A stretch of DNA of 64,000 bases from Achromobacter spanius (GCF_002812705.1 NZ_CP025030.1:2604001-2668000), one strand, 5' to 3'. Numbered from the stretch's first letter, positions 8,909 to 18,624 are shown. Program-made: numbers and translations. The notes: generated by a model from the letters alone, not told the origin.

Positions 8909-9280
8909 ATGACGAAAATTCTTGTTGTCGACGATCAGCCCGTGCTGATCGAGTTGTTGAGCGAGTTCCTTGGCGACGAAGGTTACGAGGTCACGACGCA
9001 CACCGACGGCCTGACCGCGTTGCAACAGATGTTGGCCGTGCGCCCGGACCTGGTGATCACCGACTTTTCCATGCCGGGCATGCACGGGGGCGCGCTCTTG
9101 ACCGCCATGCGCGAAAACGCCTACCTGAGCGAAACGCCTGTGCTGGTGCTGAGCGGCCGGCCCGAACACGAGGTGTGCGCGGCTTGCGAAGGCCATGCGG
9201 CCTACCTGCGCAAACCGGCTGAGCCCGCCGATGTGCTGCAAGTCGTGCGTCGCCTGGCGCCCACGCCGCACGTGGCGTAA
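8909..9280 (+). CDS. Single-domain response regulator (CheY-like)
   Basis: A stand-alone receiver of 123 residues. Acidic pocket D8/D9 (VVDDQP), phosphoacceptor D52 (VITDFSMPG), the switch residue in LVLSG (S82) and K102 (LRKPAEP) are all in place. There is no output domain, so it probably relays phosphate or binds a partner. The frame continues upstream to 8774, but the receiver fold starts at MTKILVVDD and nothing upstream resembles a domain. No kinase is adjacent; the divergent diguanylate cyclase gene (8629) and the convergent autotransporter are its neighbours. Partner unknown. Confidence 0.9.
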   Translation: MTKILVVDDQPVLIELLSEFLGDEGYEVTTHTDGLTALQQMLAVRPDLVITDFSMPGMHGGALLTAMRENAYLSETPVLVLSGRPEHEVCAACEGHAAYLRKPAEPADVLQVVRRLAPTPHVA

Positions 9281-9288
9281 CGCGCCGA

Positions 9289-12200
9289 TCAGAAGCGGTA
9301 GCGCACGTCCAGCGTGCCGATGTTCTGGCGGTTGCCGTCGCCGAACTGTCCGCCGTAGCTCACCCCCACCGTGGTGCGTTTGCTGACGTCGATGCCTACG
9401 CCTACTTCCACCACCACCGCGTCTCGCGCGACGGGCGTACCGGTGGCCGTGAACGAATCTCCCCCTTGCGCGAAGGCCAGCACGCTGGCCGGATTCAGGT
9501 CGCCGAAGGCGTGGCGCCAGCCGAGCGTGCCGCGCGCGTAGCCGCGTGCGCCCGCGCTGTCGAACGTGGTCAGTGCATGCAGCCCGAGCGTGGTCGTGGT
9601 GATGTCGTTGCGGCTGCTTTGCCCGCGCAGCGCCGCGTCGCCGCCTGATTCCGAAAAACCGCGCGTGCGCAGGTCGCTATAGTTCGCGGCGATGAAGGGT
9701 TCCAGGGTCAGGTGCTCATTGACGGGGGCGGCGTAGCCGAGTTCAGTGAAGAACTGGCCGGTGCTGGCGCCGTAGCTGGCTTTCAGGGTCTGGTCGAGTC
9801 CGGCGGCGGCGGTGCTGCGCTGGGTGTCCACGTCGTGCCAGGAGTAGGCCGCGCCCAGGCTGACGTTGATCTTGCCCGCGCCCGCATCGAACGCCTTGCC
9901 GCCGTACACCGCGATGCTGTAGCTGTCGGTGTCGGCGCTTGACGCGCGTTCACGGGTGCGGCTGTCGCTGTTGGCGTACCCGACCGCGCCACCCAGGCGC
10001 CAGCCCCCACCCACGGCCACGTCGCCGCCGATGGTGACGCCGGCGTCCGATTGGGTCGTCTTGGCGCTGTTGCTGTCGCCCGCCAACGTGGTCCATTTGC
10101 CGAAGACCTGGGTCCACAACGGTTGCGCGGCCGACTGAGGCAGCGAGGCCGCGTCGCCCATGCCCAGTTGCGCGGTGGGCGCGCCGGGGAGCTGGCCGGC
10201 GTTGAGGTTGGCGTGCAAGCGTGTCATCGGCATCTGCGTGAACGAGCCGCTCACGTTCTGCAGCACCGACAGCGTGCTGGCGTGGGCTTCGCCGGACAGC
10301 GCATTGAATGCCGCGGGCGGCGCGCCGTTGGGCAGGTTCAGGATGTGCTGGTAGAGCACGCTGTCGGTGGGCAGGCTTTGCAGCGCCCCGGCCACGGACC
10401 GCTGGTTGCCGGTGACGGCTGCGTCGGCGAATTGAATGGGGCGCGTGCCGCCACCGTCTGACGGTACGTCTTTCAAGTTCACCACCAGATCAACCCGGTT
10501 GCTGTCATAAGACAGCGACGGCGTCAGGAAGGCCAGATTGCTGGAGACGGTGTCAAAGCGACCTTGCACGCCGTTGTTCGCGGACAGGATGGTGTAGGTG
10601 GTGGACGCTGCGTAGTTGCCGTTCTCGCCCACTTGCACGACCGATCCGCCCAGGCTGGCGGCGCCCGCCACCTGCACGCTGCTGTTCTGCCCGTTGGCGG
10701 TGGTGGTGACGCGGTAGGTGGAGCCGGGTTTGAGAACCAGGTCGCCCGACAGCGTCATGCGGCCTTGCGGCGTTGCCGCATTGCCTGGCGCGAGCGTGGC
10801 GCCCGACCCTACCGTGACGCTGTTCAGGCTGCCCGTGCCGGCCAGCGTTGTGCCGGCGGCCGCCAGGACGTTGCCGCCCAGCTTGCCGTCCACTTGCAAG
10901 GTGCCGGCCGACAGTTGCGTGGTGCCGGTGTAGGCGCTGCTGTCGCCGGTCAGGACGAGCGCGCCCGCGCCTAGTTTGGTTGTGCCGCCCGCGCCGGACA
11001 TCGCGCCCGCGTAGACGATATCGTCTGACCGGTTGAAGACCAGGCTGCCCTGGTTGGCGATGTTGCCGGTGATGAATCCGGTGGTGCCGCCATCGCCCAC
11101 TTGCAGCGTGCCCGAGTCGATAAGGGTGTTGCCCGTGTAGGTGTTCTGGCCGGTCAGCACCAGCGTTCCGGTGCCGGCGTGGCGCAGCCGGCCCGCGCCG
11201 CTTACCTGCCCGTCAAACACCACGCGGTCGCTGCGGGCAAACGCCAGTGTGGCGCCGCTGGCGATATTCGCGTTGCCGGCGATGCTGCCCGACACGGCGC
11301 CGTCGCCAACCTGCAAGGTGCCCGCCTGCACGGTTGTTCCGCCCAGATAGGCGTTGGTGCCGCCCAGCACCAGGGTGCCCTGGCCCAGCTTGGCCAGGCT
11401 GCCGTTGCCGGCTAGCGCCTGATTCACGGTGAACGTGTTGCCGGCGTCCGCGATGTCGAATCCGCCACCCGCGCCGCCCAGGGCGATGGCGCGTGGGGTG
11501 TTTTGAAAGGCGGTGCCGGTTACGCGCAGCGTGCCGCCCTGAAAGTCCAGCGCGGCCGTGGAAGCGCCCAGGTTGGCGTCACTGGACACCGACAACGTAC
11601 CCGCGCTCAGGCGCGTGGCCTGGGTATAGGTGTTGGCGCCGTTCAGTACCAGGGTGCCCAGCCCCGTCTTGTTGATGCCGGTGCCGGTAAGCACGTTGTC
11701 GATCGTGGTCGTCCAGGACGCGGAGGCCTGGCTGCCGTCGCCGACCCGGATTTCGCCCAGCGTGCCGGGCGTGGTGCCCAATACGGTCAAGGCGTCGCCG
11801 GTCAGGTGATAGCCATCGCTGGCGAATTGGATGCCTTGCGCCGAGATCGCACCGGCTGTGCCGTCGACCACCACCGTGCCGGCCGCGCCGCCGAAGATCG
11901 CGAAGGCATCGGCGGGATGGCGCGGCCCCGTCACGCCGCCCGTGGCGTCCGTCCAGTTGGCGCCGTTCAGCGACCAGACGCCCGAGCCGCCACCCATGTT
12001 GGTGGGGCTGGCCAAGCCGTTCGCGTTCCAGAAATTCAGTTCGATGCCAGTGCTGTTGACCAGGTTCACCTGCTTGGAAGCAGTGAGGTACTGCACGGCC
12101 AGGCCCGCGGACGGTGCCAGGCCGCCATTCGCCAGGGTCAGGGAACCGGTGTAGTCGAACAGCCGGTACACGCCGGCGCCAAAGCCTCCCGTATCCAGCG

Positions 12201-14631
12201 CGCTCACCTGGACGCCGTTCAATTGCAGGTTGCCGTTGACGCTGACGCTGTGGCTGACGCCTGAAGCGCCCATGCTGAATTCCGCCAGGGACCCCTGAGC
12301 CAGGGTCAGGTCGCCATTGATGGTGAACACGCCGGCGGGCGCGCCGGGCGCAAGGCGGCCCCCGGCCTGGACGGACACATCCCCATTGACCCGGCCGAAT
12401 CCACCCAGCGTGGCGGTGTCGGCCACGGTGATGTTGCCGTTGACGGCGGCGCTGCTATTCGCGGCGCTTGCCCCGACCAGCAAGGTGCCGCCCGAGACCT
12501 GCGTCAAACCGGTGTAGCTGTTGGCGCCGTTGAGTGACAGGCTGCCCGACCCGGTCTTGATGAGGCCGCCCGTGCCGTCGATCTGGCCGCTGTAGGCGCC
12601 CGCGCCGACGGTCAGGTTGCTGGCGCCCAGCTTGACGTTGCCGCCGCTGCCGTTAAGCGAGGCCAACGTTTGATTGGCTATCGATGACTGGTCGAACGTG
12701 CCGCCGGTGTTGACCGTCAGGGCCGTGTTCGTGGCCAGGTTGCTGCTTGCGCCTAGCGCCAGCGTGCCGCCATTGACGGTGATGCCGCTGATGGCGGTGG
12801 TGGAGCCGTTCAGCGTCTGGGTGCCGGTATTCTCTTTCACCAATGCGCCCATGCCGAAGATCTGGCCCGAGTACGTGGTCGAGGCGGTGCTGTCCAGGAT
12901 CAGCGTGCCCGATCCCAACTGCACGAGGGCGCTCGCGCCGGCAAGTGAGCCCACCGTGTGGGTGCCGGTGTTCTGCAGGGTCAGTATGGTGCCGGCCGCA
13001 AGGTTGATGGCACCGCTGCCGAGGCTGCCGCCCGCGCCCACTACCAAGCCGCCGGCGTTGATGGACGTCGCGCCGGTGTAGGAATTCACCCCGGTCAACG
13101 TCAGCGTGCCCGCGCCTTCCTTGGTCAACGTGCCCGAGCCGGAAATGGCGCCGGCAAAGGTGCCGGCAGCGGTCTGCCTGAAGGTCAGCGCGCCTTGGTT
13201 GGTGATGTTGCCTTGCAGGTTGCGCGTGTCGCCCACCAGCGTGGATGTCGATTGGATCGTGGTGCCGCCGGTGTAGTTGTTGACGCCGTCGAATGTGATT
13301 GGCCCGGTACCGGCCACGTTGACGCCGCCCACGCCGGACAGGTTGCCAGCCAGGGTGTAGTCGGATGCCCCCGTTGTCTGCAAGCCCTGGGCTCCCAGCA
13401 CGATGTTGTTGACAAGCGTCTGGCCGCCCATGTTCAGGGCGAGCGTGCCGCCGTTTGCATGGATCTCGGCGGTGCCCAACGCGCCGCCGTCGGCAAGGTT
13501 GGCCAGGCCGCCGTTCAGCTCCGCGATACCACTGCTGTTCAGCAGTGTGCCTTCCAGGTTCCACGAGCCGCTGTTGACACGCAAGGTGTCAAAGTTGATG
13601 TAGGTGCTGCCTGATATGGAGGTAACGCCGCCACCGGTGCCTGAGCCGACGCCCGCCGACGGCAATACGTTTTGCAGCACCAGCGTATCGCCCGCGCCTG
13701 TGCCGGCATCGACCTTGCCGGACGGCGCAAAAGTCAAACCGGGCGTGCCGTTCACGGGCAAGTCCGCGGTCGCGAAGGCGTTGCCACGCAGCAGTATCGA
13801 ACCCGACACCGCGGTGTAGGTATTGTTGCCGCCCTGGCCCAGCGACACGCCGCCCACGATGGTGCCCGCGTTGACGAAACTGTGGCCCGCGCCCGGCGTG
13901 CCCGATGCCTGGAACCCGATACGGCCCGTGATCATGCCCTGATTGACGAAGTCCACCTGGCCGCCGCCGTACGCGGCAATTACCGGCAGATCCGCCTGGC
14001 TCACGTTGGCGTTGGCGCTGGGGGAGCTTTGGATCATGCCGGCATTGCTGAGGTGGCTGACCCCGCCGATCCCGTTCTGCACCGCCAGCGCCAGGCCGGT
14101 CGTCGCGGTGGGCAGGGGGGCCACCGGTTCCACCACGCCGCCCAACGTGCCCGACGCCATGTTCGAAATGCGGATTGTGCTGGCCGAGGTGTTGCCCACC
14201 ACCAGCCCCGCCGATGAGCCCGTCGAGGTCCCGAGCAGATTGGCGTCAATTCGGCCGAAATTGGTCAAGGTGACATTGCTGCCCGTCAGGCTCATGGACG
14301 TACCGCCGACGGTGGGGTCGACGCCGACGGTCGCCCCGGCGGCCACGGTCACATTGAGCATGTCGGTGTTGTTGGCGAAGCTGGGCGCGCCGGGGTTGGC
14401 CGCACCCGAGCACGTCACGGTAACGCCGACAACCGAACACGCCGCCTGCACCGCCGCGCTGACGCCGGTCAACCCGAACGCCAGCGCCAGCCCTGTTGCA
14501 TAAAGAGGCACGCGCGCCGCGATGCTGCCTTGCGTTGCCGCCCGCCCGCCGCGCGATTGCGTCGCCAGTTCCGACGCCGCCTGCCAGATGCGCAATTTAC
14601 GATTCCATACCAGCCGGTAAATGTGATTCAA
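9289..14631 (-). CDS. Large type V autotransporter with ESPR signal and PATR passenger; TTG start
   Basis: An outer-membrane autotransporter of about 1780 residues. The extended signal peptide starts NHIYRLVWNRKLRIWQAAS and ends in a hydrophobic stretch before VSAAVQAAC. The passenger is Gly/Asn/Thr rich and made of beta-helix repeats, many with the PATR pattern (for example GTLTLTGVNSYTGATSINAG). The last ~290 residues (from PLWTQVFGKWTTL) form the translocator barrel, ending RYRF with the expected terminal Phe. I place the start at TTG 14631: the ESPR begins exactly there and a perfect GGAGG lies 8 bp upstream. A longer frame to 14661 would put residues before the ESPR. Function is probably adhesion or biofilm formation; no protease triad is evident. 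Confidence 0.93.
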   Translation of the reverse strand: MNHIYRLVWNRKLRIWQAASELATQSRGGRAATQGSIAARVPLYATGLALAFGLTGVSAAVQAACSVVGVTVTCSGAANPGAPSFANNTDMLNVTVAAGATVGVDPTVGGTSMSLTGSNVTLTNFGRIDANLLGTSTGSSAGLVVGNTSASTIRISNMASGTLGGVVEPVAPLPTATTGLALAVQNGIGGVSHLSNAGMIQSSPSANANVSQADLPVIAAYGGGQVDFVNQGMITGRIGFQASGTPGAGHSFVNAGTIVGGVSLGQGGNNTYTAVSGSILLRGNAFATADLPVNGTPGLTFAPSGKVDAGTGAGDTLVLQNVLPSAGVGSGTGGGVTSISGSTYINFDTLRVNSGSWNLEGTLLNSSGIAELNGGLANLADGGALGTAEIHANGGTLALNMGGQTLVNNIVLGAQGLQTTGASDYTLAGNLSGVGGVNVAGTGPITFDGVNNYTGGTTIQSTSTLVGDTRNLQGNITNQGALTFRQTAAGTFAGAISGSGTLTKEGAGTLTLTGVNSYTGATSINAGGLVVGAGGSLGSGAINLAAGTILTLQNTGTHTVGSLAGASALVQLGSGTLILDSTASTTYSGQIFGMGALVKENTGTQTLNGSTTAISGITVNGGTLALGASSNLATNTALTVNTGGTFDQSSIANQTLASLNGSGGNVKLGASNLTVGAGAYSGQIDGTGGLIKTGSGSLSLNGANSYTGLTQVSGGTLLVGASAANSSAAVNGNITVADTATLGGFGRVNGDVSVQAGGRLAPGAPAGVFTINGDLTLAQGSLAEFSMGASGVSHSVSVNGNLQLNGVQVSALDTGGFGAGVYRLFDYTGSLTLANGGLAPSAGLAVQYLTASKQVNLVNSTGIELNFWNANGLASPTNMGGGSGVWSLNGANWTDATGGVTGPRHPADAFAIFGGAAGTVVVDGTAGAISAQGIQFASDGYHLTGDALTVLGTTPGTLGEIRVGDGSQASASWTTTIDNVLTGTGINKTGLGTLVLNGANTYTQATRLSAGTLSVSSDANLGASTAALDFQGGTLRVTGTAFQNTPRAIALGGAGGGFDIADAGNTFTVNQALAGNGSLAKLGQGTLVLGGTNAYLGGTTVQAGTLQVGDGAVSGSIAGNANIASGATLAFARSDRVVFDGQVSGAGRLRHAGTGTLVLTGQNTYTGNTLIDSGTLQVGDGGTTGFITGNIANQGSLVFNRSDDIVYAGAMSGAGGTTKLGAGALVLTGDSSAYTGTTQLSAGTLQVDGKLGGNVLAAAGTTLAGTGSLNSVTVGSGATLAPGNAATPQGRMTLSGDLVLKPGSTYRVTTTANGQNSSVQVAGAASLGGSVVQVGENGNYAASTTYTILSANNGVQGRFDTVSSNLAFLTPSLSYDSNRVDLVVNLKDVPSDGGGTRPIQFADAAVTGNQRSVAGALQSLPTDSVLYQHILNLPNGAPPAAFNALSGEAHASTLSVLQNVSGSFTQMPMTRLHANLNAGQLPGAPTAQLGMGDAASLPQSAAQPLWTQVFGKWTTLAGDSNSAKTTQSDAGVTIGGDVAVGGGWRLGGAVGYANSDSRTRERASSADTDSYSIAVYGGKAFDAGAGKINVSLGAAYSWHDVDTQRSTAAAGLDQTLKASYGASTGQFFTELGYAAPVNEHLTLEPFIAANYSDLRTRGFSESGGDAALRGQSSRNDITTTTLGLHALTTFDSAGARGYARGTLGWRHAFGDLNPASVLAFAQGGDSFTATGTPVARDAVVVEVGVGIDVSKRTTVGVSYGGQFGDGNRQNIGTLDVRYRF

Positions 14632-14962
14632 AATGCGGTCCTCCAAGGGGGGCTCGGGCATTCCTCGGCGCGCCAGAAAAGCGCGCGTGTGTCCGGTGCC
14701 GCACTGCGAGGGCAGGGAGGAGGTTCCGGGAATGGCGTATCGGTGGGTGGGAAAATTTCCGCGTCATTAATACCGCATATGCCCTGTTTTCAATCGCATG
14801 AAAAAGCGGTAGTTTTGACCTTTCAAAATGGTTTATCCCCCCCTTTGCAGGGGCCACGACCCGCGGGGCGGCTGGCCTTGCGGCCCACGGCGAAGGTTCA
14901 GCGCTGCTGCGGGATAATCAGGGCTTTGCGATCTGCGCCCGCCCCGCCGTGGAGCTGACATC
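14632..14962. other. 331-bp divergent intergenic region, autotransporter/TPR protein
   Basis: A gene-free gap between two divergent genes. Its middle (about 14750-14850) is clearly more AT-rich than its surroundings. On the minus strand TTGAAA (14792-14787) and ATTAAT (14770-14765) are 16 bp apart and could be the autotransporter promoter, a weak match. No convincing inverted repeat or small gene was found. Confidence 0.4.
14636..14644 (-). promoter_or_regulatory. Shine-Dalgarno fixing the autotransporter TTG start
   Basis: On the minus strand GGAGG (14644-14640) precedes TTG (14631-14629) by 8 bp. The codons that follow read N-H-I-Y-R, the canonical beginning of an ESPR. The site therefore decides the start in favour of TTG. 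Confidence 0.75.
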
Positions 14963-16792
14963 TTGGCCAAGCAACCCCCCTCCGCCGCCCCGCCCATGAC
15001 CGTTCCGGCTGCATTGAGCCAGGCGTATGCGCACTGGAATGCGGGCCAGGCGCCAGAGGCTGAGCAGCTCTGCCTGCGGGTATTGGCCGTGGCGCCGGAC
15101 CAGCCCGATGCACGGCACCTGCTGGGCTTGATGGCCCATGCCTATGGCCTGCCCGATATGGCGATCGAGCACCTGCGGGTCGCCTGCCAGTCGCCGCTTG
15201 CACCCGCCAGCTTTTACAGCAACCTGGCGGAAATCTGCCGCCGGCAGGGCGCGCTGGCCGAGGCGGAGAGCGCGGCACGGCGTGCCGTGGCATTGGCGCC
15301 GGAAGCGGCGCAAGGCTGGAATAACCTGGGCATCATCCTGCAAGAGTCGGGCCAACTGGCCGACAGTCTGGAATGCCTGCGGCGGGTGGCGGCGCTTCTG
15401 CCCGACAGCCCCGAGGCACACAACAATCTGGGCAATACCTGCAAGCGGCTTGGCGACAACGCGCAGGCGCTCCTGCATTACGGCCGCGCGCTGGCGTTGA
15501 ACCCGAATTACGCGCAAGCCCTGAGCAACCTGTCGGTGGCATTGAGCGACGACGGCCAATACGACGCGGCTTTGACGGCGGTGCGTCGCGCCATCGACAT
15601 AGACCCCTTGATGCAGGAAGCTCACCAGAATCTGCGCCAGATTGAACTTGCGCGCTCGGGCGGGGCAGGGGCACAGGCAGAAGCACAGGCAGAGGCACAG
15701 GCAGAGGCACAGGCAGAGGCACAGGCAGAGGCACAGGCAGAAGCACGGATACAGGCTCAGGCGCTGCGCCGCGCAGGCAAGGTGGACGATGCGCGCGCCC
15801 TGCTAGAGGCCGTGGTGCAAGCCACGCCCGACGACGCGGGCGCGCGCTTCGACCTGGCCGAAGTGGCGCTGCTGCAGGGCGACTTCGACACCGGCTGGCG
15901 CGAATACCGTTTTCGCTACCGGATGCCGCACACCACGATGCTGGGCCGTCATGTGCAGAAGCCGCGCTGGGATGGCCAGGCCATCCCCGGCAAAACCTTG
16001 CTGATCCATGATGAGCAGGGCTACGGCGATACCTTCCAGTTTCTCCGCTTGGTCGCCTGGGCACGCGAGCGCAGCGGGGCTTGCGTGGTGCTGGAGGTCA
16101 ACGCGCACTGCCAAGCCTTGGCCGAACGGGGTGGCGGTTTCGACCAGATCATTCGCGCGGGCACACTACCGCCCGCGTTCGACTTCCATTGTGAATTGAT
16201 GAGCCTGCCGCTGGCGTTGGGCCTGCGCCTGAGCGACCTGCCGGTCAGCACGGCATACCTGCGCGCCGATCCGCCGCGCGTTGCGCACTGGCGCAAGCGC
16301 CTGGCGGCGTTGCCTCGGCCGTGGGTGGGGCTGGTATGGGCGGGCAGGCCCAGCCATCCCAACGATGCGCGGCGTTCCTTGGCGCTGGCCGAACTGGCGC
16401 CGCTGGCCCAAGCGGGCGTCCCCTTCATCAGCCTGCAACAGGGTTCGGCGGGCGCGCAAGCCGATACGCCGCCCGCCGGCATGGCAATGGTGTCGCTCAG
16501 CCAGGAGATCCACGACTTCGACGACACCGCCGCCCTCATCACGCTGCTTGATGTGCTGGTGTCGGTGGATTCCGCGCCCGCGCATCTGGCTGGCGCGCTG
16601 GGCTGCCCGGTGTGGGTCATGTTGCCGTTTGCACCGGACTGGCGCTGGCTGCGGGACCGTGCCGACACGCCCTGGTATCCGTCCATGCGGCTGTTCCGCC
16701 AACCCGAGCCCCACGCTTGGGACCCGGTGTTGGATGACATTGCCGCCGCGTTGCGCGGCCTGATCAGTTCCCCGAGGGCATCGGCAAGGTAA
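14963..16792 (+). CDS. TPR protein with C-terminal glycosyltransferase-like domain
   Basis: A 609-residue protein. Residues about 10-225 are tandem tetratricopeptide repeats (for example AQGWNNLGIILQESGQLADS). A low-complexity AQAE segment follows at about 237-260, then another TPR-like stretch. The C-terminal ~300 residues resemble the glycosyltransferase-like module common in TPR proteins (GT9/GT41-type), with LLIHDEQGYGDTFQFLRL and the nucleotide-sugar-like motif VSVDSAPAHLAGALGCPVWV. TTG 14963 has GGAG at 14951-14954 with 8 bp spacing; ATG 14996 is the alternative. It is divergent from the autotransporter, so it might glycosylate the passenger (inference). The 3' end overlaps the convergent arylsulfatase gene by 29 bp. 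Confidence 0.82.
   Translation: MAKQPPSAAPPMTVPAALSQAYAHWNAGQAPEAEQLCLRVLAVAPDQPDARHLLGLMAHAYGLPDMAIEHLRVACQSPLAPASFYSNLAEICRRQGALAEAESAARRAVALAPEAAQGWNNLGIILQESGQLADSLECLRRVAALLPDSPEAHNNLGNTCKRLGDNAQALLHYGRALALNPNYAQALSNLSVALSDDGQYDAALTAVRRAIDIDPLMQEAHQNLRQIELARSGGAGAQAEAQAEAQAEAQAEAQAEAQAEARIQAQALRRAGKVDDARALLEAVVQATPDDAGARFDLAEVALLQGDFDTGWREYRFRYRMPHTTMLGRHVQKPRWDGQAIPGKTLLIHDEQGYGDTFQFLRLVAWARERSGACVVLEVNAHCQALAERGGGFDQIIRAGTLPPAFDFHCELMSLPLALGLRLSDLPVSTAYLRADPPRVAHWRKRLAALPRPWVGLVWAGRPSHPNDARRSLALAELAPLAQAGVPFISLQQGSAGAQADTPPAGMAMVSLSQEIHDFDDTAALITLLDVLVSVDSAPAHLAGALGCPVWVMLPFAPDWRWLRDRADTPWYPSMRLFRQPEPHAWDPVLDDIAAALRGLISSPRASAR
15671..15742 (+). repeat. 12-bp in-frame tandem repeat in the TPR gene
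   Basis: Six head-to-tail copies of GCACAGGCAGAG (last base A in the first and sixth), with a decayed seventh at 15743-15754. Each encodes A-Q-A-E, giving a charged helical linker. Because the unit is a multiple of three, slippage would change linker length without breaking the frame. Confidence 0.95.
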
Positions 16793-18431
16793 AGCCGTCG
16801 CGCGCCAGGCTATCGCGTATGTACTGGAACCGCTCGTACTGCGTCAGCGTGATCGGCCCGCTATAGACCTCGCTTTGCGCCTTGCGGGGCGGGTACTTCA
16901 CGTAGGTCTTCATGAGTTCGGCCGCGGCCGCGTTCATCGTGGGCAGCGTCCACGTTCTTTCGGTGACGTTGCTCATGAAGATGTCGTAGCGTTCCTGTGG
17001 GTCGGCCCACAGGTCGAACACCTGCGGCACGGCGGCCACGTAGGACTCCGGCCCCTTCCAGCCAAGATTGGTATCCACCGCCAGGCCGCCCGTCTTCACG
17101 CCGTTGTCGCCCCGAAGATTGAAGACGGCCTTGTAGTTGTTCACGCGGATGGCACCCGGCGACAGTTCGTTCTCGGTGAAGTAGAACCACTCCTTGCGCG
17201 CCGACTTGCCCGTGCCGAACAGCACCGGCGACATGTCATAACTGTCGAACACGATGGGCTTGTCGGCCCGGTCGTTCACGGGCAGCTTGATGCCGGCCAT
17301 GGCCGCGAAGGTGGCCATCAGGTCCAGCCCGCCCACAATGCTGTGGTCTTTGGCGCCCGGTTCAATCTTGCCGGGCATCCACGCGATGGCCGGCACGCGG
17401 TTGCCGCCTTCGCGCACGGTGCCCTTGGTACCGCGAAACGGGGTGTAGCCCGCGTCGGGGTATACGTCCTGCCAGGCGCCGTTGTCGGTGGTGTAGAAGA
17501 CCAGCGTGTTCTTGTCCAGGCCCAGTGCTCGCAGCTTGTCCATGATGCGCCCGATGCGCGCATCCAGTTCCACCACCGAATCGGCGTACTTGCTTTTCGA
17601 CAGCGATTTGCCGATGTAATCGGGGTCCGGCATGTTGGGTTGGTGGACCTTCATGAAGTTGATGTTCATGAAGAAGGGCTGTTCGGACTTGGCGTTGCGA
17701 TCCAGATAATCCAGCGAGGCCTTTTCCACGTAGCGGTCAAAGAACGGAATGCCGACCACGCCTTCCTTGCCGTTCATGACGGGTGTGTCCACATACTGCC
17801 CATTGACCTTGAATTCTTCGCGCGGCGTTTCGCCCGCGTTGCCCGACAGCGCGCCGCGCGTGACCTTCTGGAACATGGCGCGCAGTTCTGGATCCATGTC
17901 GGGGAACCAGGTGGGATCCGCATAGGTGTAGGCGTTAAGGTGATACAGCCCCGCGTACTTCATTTCGTCATAGCCCTGGGCGTTGGGCAGCGAATAGTCC
18001 GCTTCGCCCAAGTGCCACTTGCCGGTGAAGAACGTCTTGTAGCCGCCGGTTTTCAATACCGAGGCCAGCGTCCATTCCTCTGCCGGCAGGCCACCGCCCT
18101 GGCCCTGGAACGCAACGGTCGTCATGCCGCTGCGGTTGGGAATGCGGCCGGTCTGCATGGCGGCGCGCCCCGGGGTGCAACTGGGTTGTGCGTAAAACGA
18201 AAAGAAGGTCATGCCTTCCTTGGCCAGCCGGTCGATGTTGGGCGTGGGCATGCCGCGCCCCGCGCCACCGCCATAGGGACCCAGGTCGCCATAGCCGGTG
18301 TCGTCTGAAACGATAAGAATGATGTTGGGTTTACGCGCTTCCTGCGCCGCGACCGGGGCGGTGCTTACCGCTGCTGCCGCCGCCACGAGCAACGCGGCCA
18401 GACTGGATGAGAGAGATTGCTGTGTCGCCAT
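16764..18431 (-). CDS. Secreted arylsulfatase (type I, formylglycine-dependent)
   Basis: A sulfatase of 555 residues that hydrolyses sulfate esters, probably periplasmic. The signal peptide is MATQQSLSSSLAALLVAAAA ending near PVAAQ. Metal ligands appear in ILIVSDDTGYGD (D43, D44), and the maturation motif is CTPGRAAMQTGR with Cys85 as formylglycine precursor and Arg89; the residue before Arg is Gly instead of the commoner Ser or Ala. Downstream VVGGLDLMATFAAMAG and the C-terminal QYERFQYIRDSL are typical. The ATG at 18431 has GGAG at 8 bp; a GTG at 18464 is in frame but would spoil the signal peptide. No formylglycine-generating enzyme gene is nearby. Its end overlaps the TPR gene. Confidence 0.92.
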   Translation of the reverse strand: MATQQSLSSSLAALLVAAAAAVSTAPVAAQEARKPNIILIVSDDTGYGDLGPYGGGAGRGMPTPNIDRLAKEGMTFFSFYAQPSCTPGRAAMQTGRIPNRSGMTTVAFQGQGGGLPAEEWTLASVLKTGGYKTFFTGKWHLGEADYSLPNAQGYDEMKYAGLYHLNAYTYADPTWFPDMDPELRAMFQKVTRGALSGNAGETPREEFKVNGQYVDTPVMNGKEGVVGIPFFDRYVEKASLDYLDRNAKSEQPFFMNINFMKVHQPNMPDPDYIGKSLSKSKYADSVVELDARIGRIMDKLRALGLDKNTLVFYTTDNGAWQDVYPDAGYTPFRGTKGTVREGGNRVPAIAWMPGKIEPGAKDHSIVGGLDLMATFAAMAGIKLPVNDRADKPIVFDSYDMSPVLFGTGKSARKEWFYFTENELSPGAIRVNNYKAVFNLRGDNGVKTGGLAVDTNLGWKGPESYVAAVPQVFDLWADPQERYDIFMSNVTERTWTLPTMNAAAAELMKTYVKYPPRKAQSEVYSGPITLTQYERFQYIRDSLARDGFTLPMPSGN

Positions 18432-18624
18432 GTTCAACACTCCGTGGATAGATCGTTGAAGCACCGCGGGGTGTGGTGGTGTTGCGTAGCCCGGCGGTTC
18501 GGATAGGCCTACATGAAGCAGATCAACGACAGCAGCAGAAGGCGGGTGCCATTGAGCTGTTGATATTTCACGGACTTTGCATCGGTGTCAACGGGATCTC
18601 GTAAGGCACGGCATTTGCTGACGG

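Noticed and set aside
15671..15754. Short direct repeats as a possible CRISPR
   Set aside because: The repeats are contiguous 12-mers without spacers and lie in frame within a gene.
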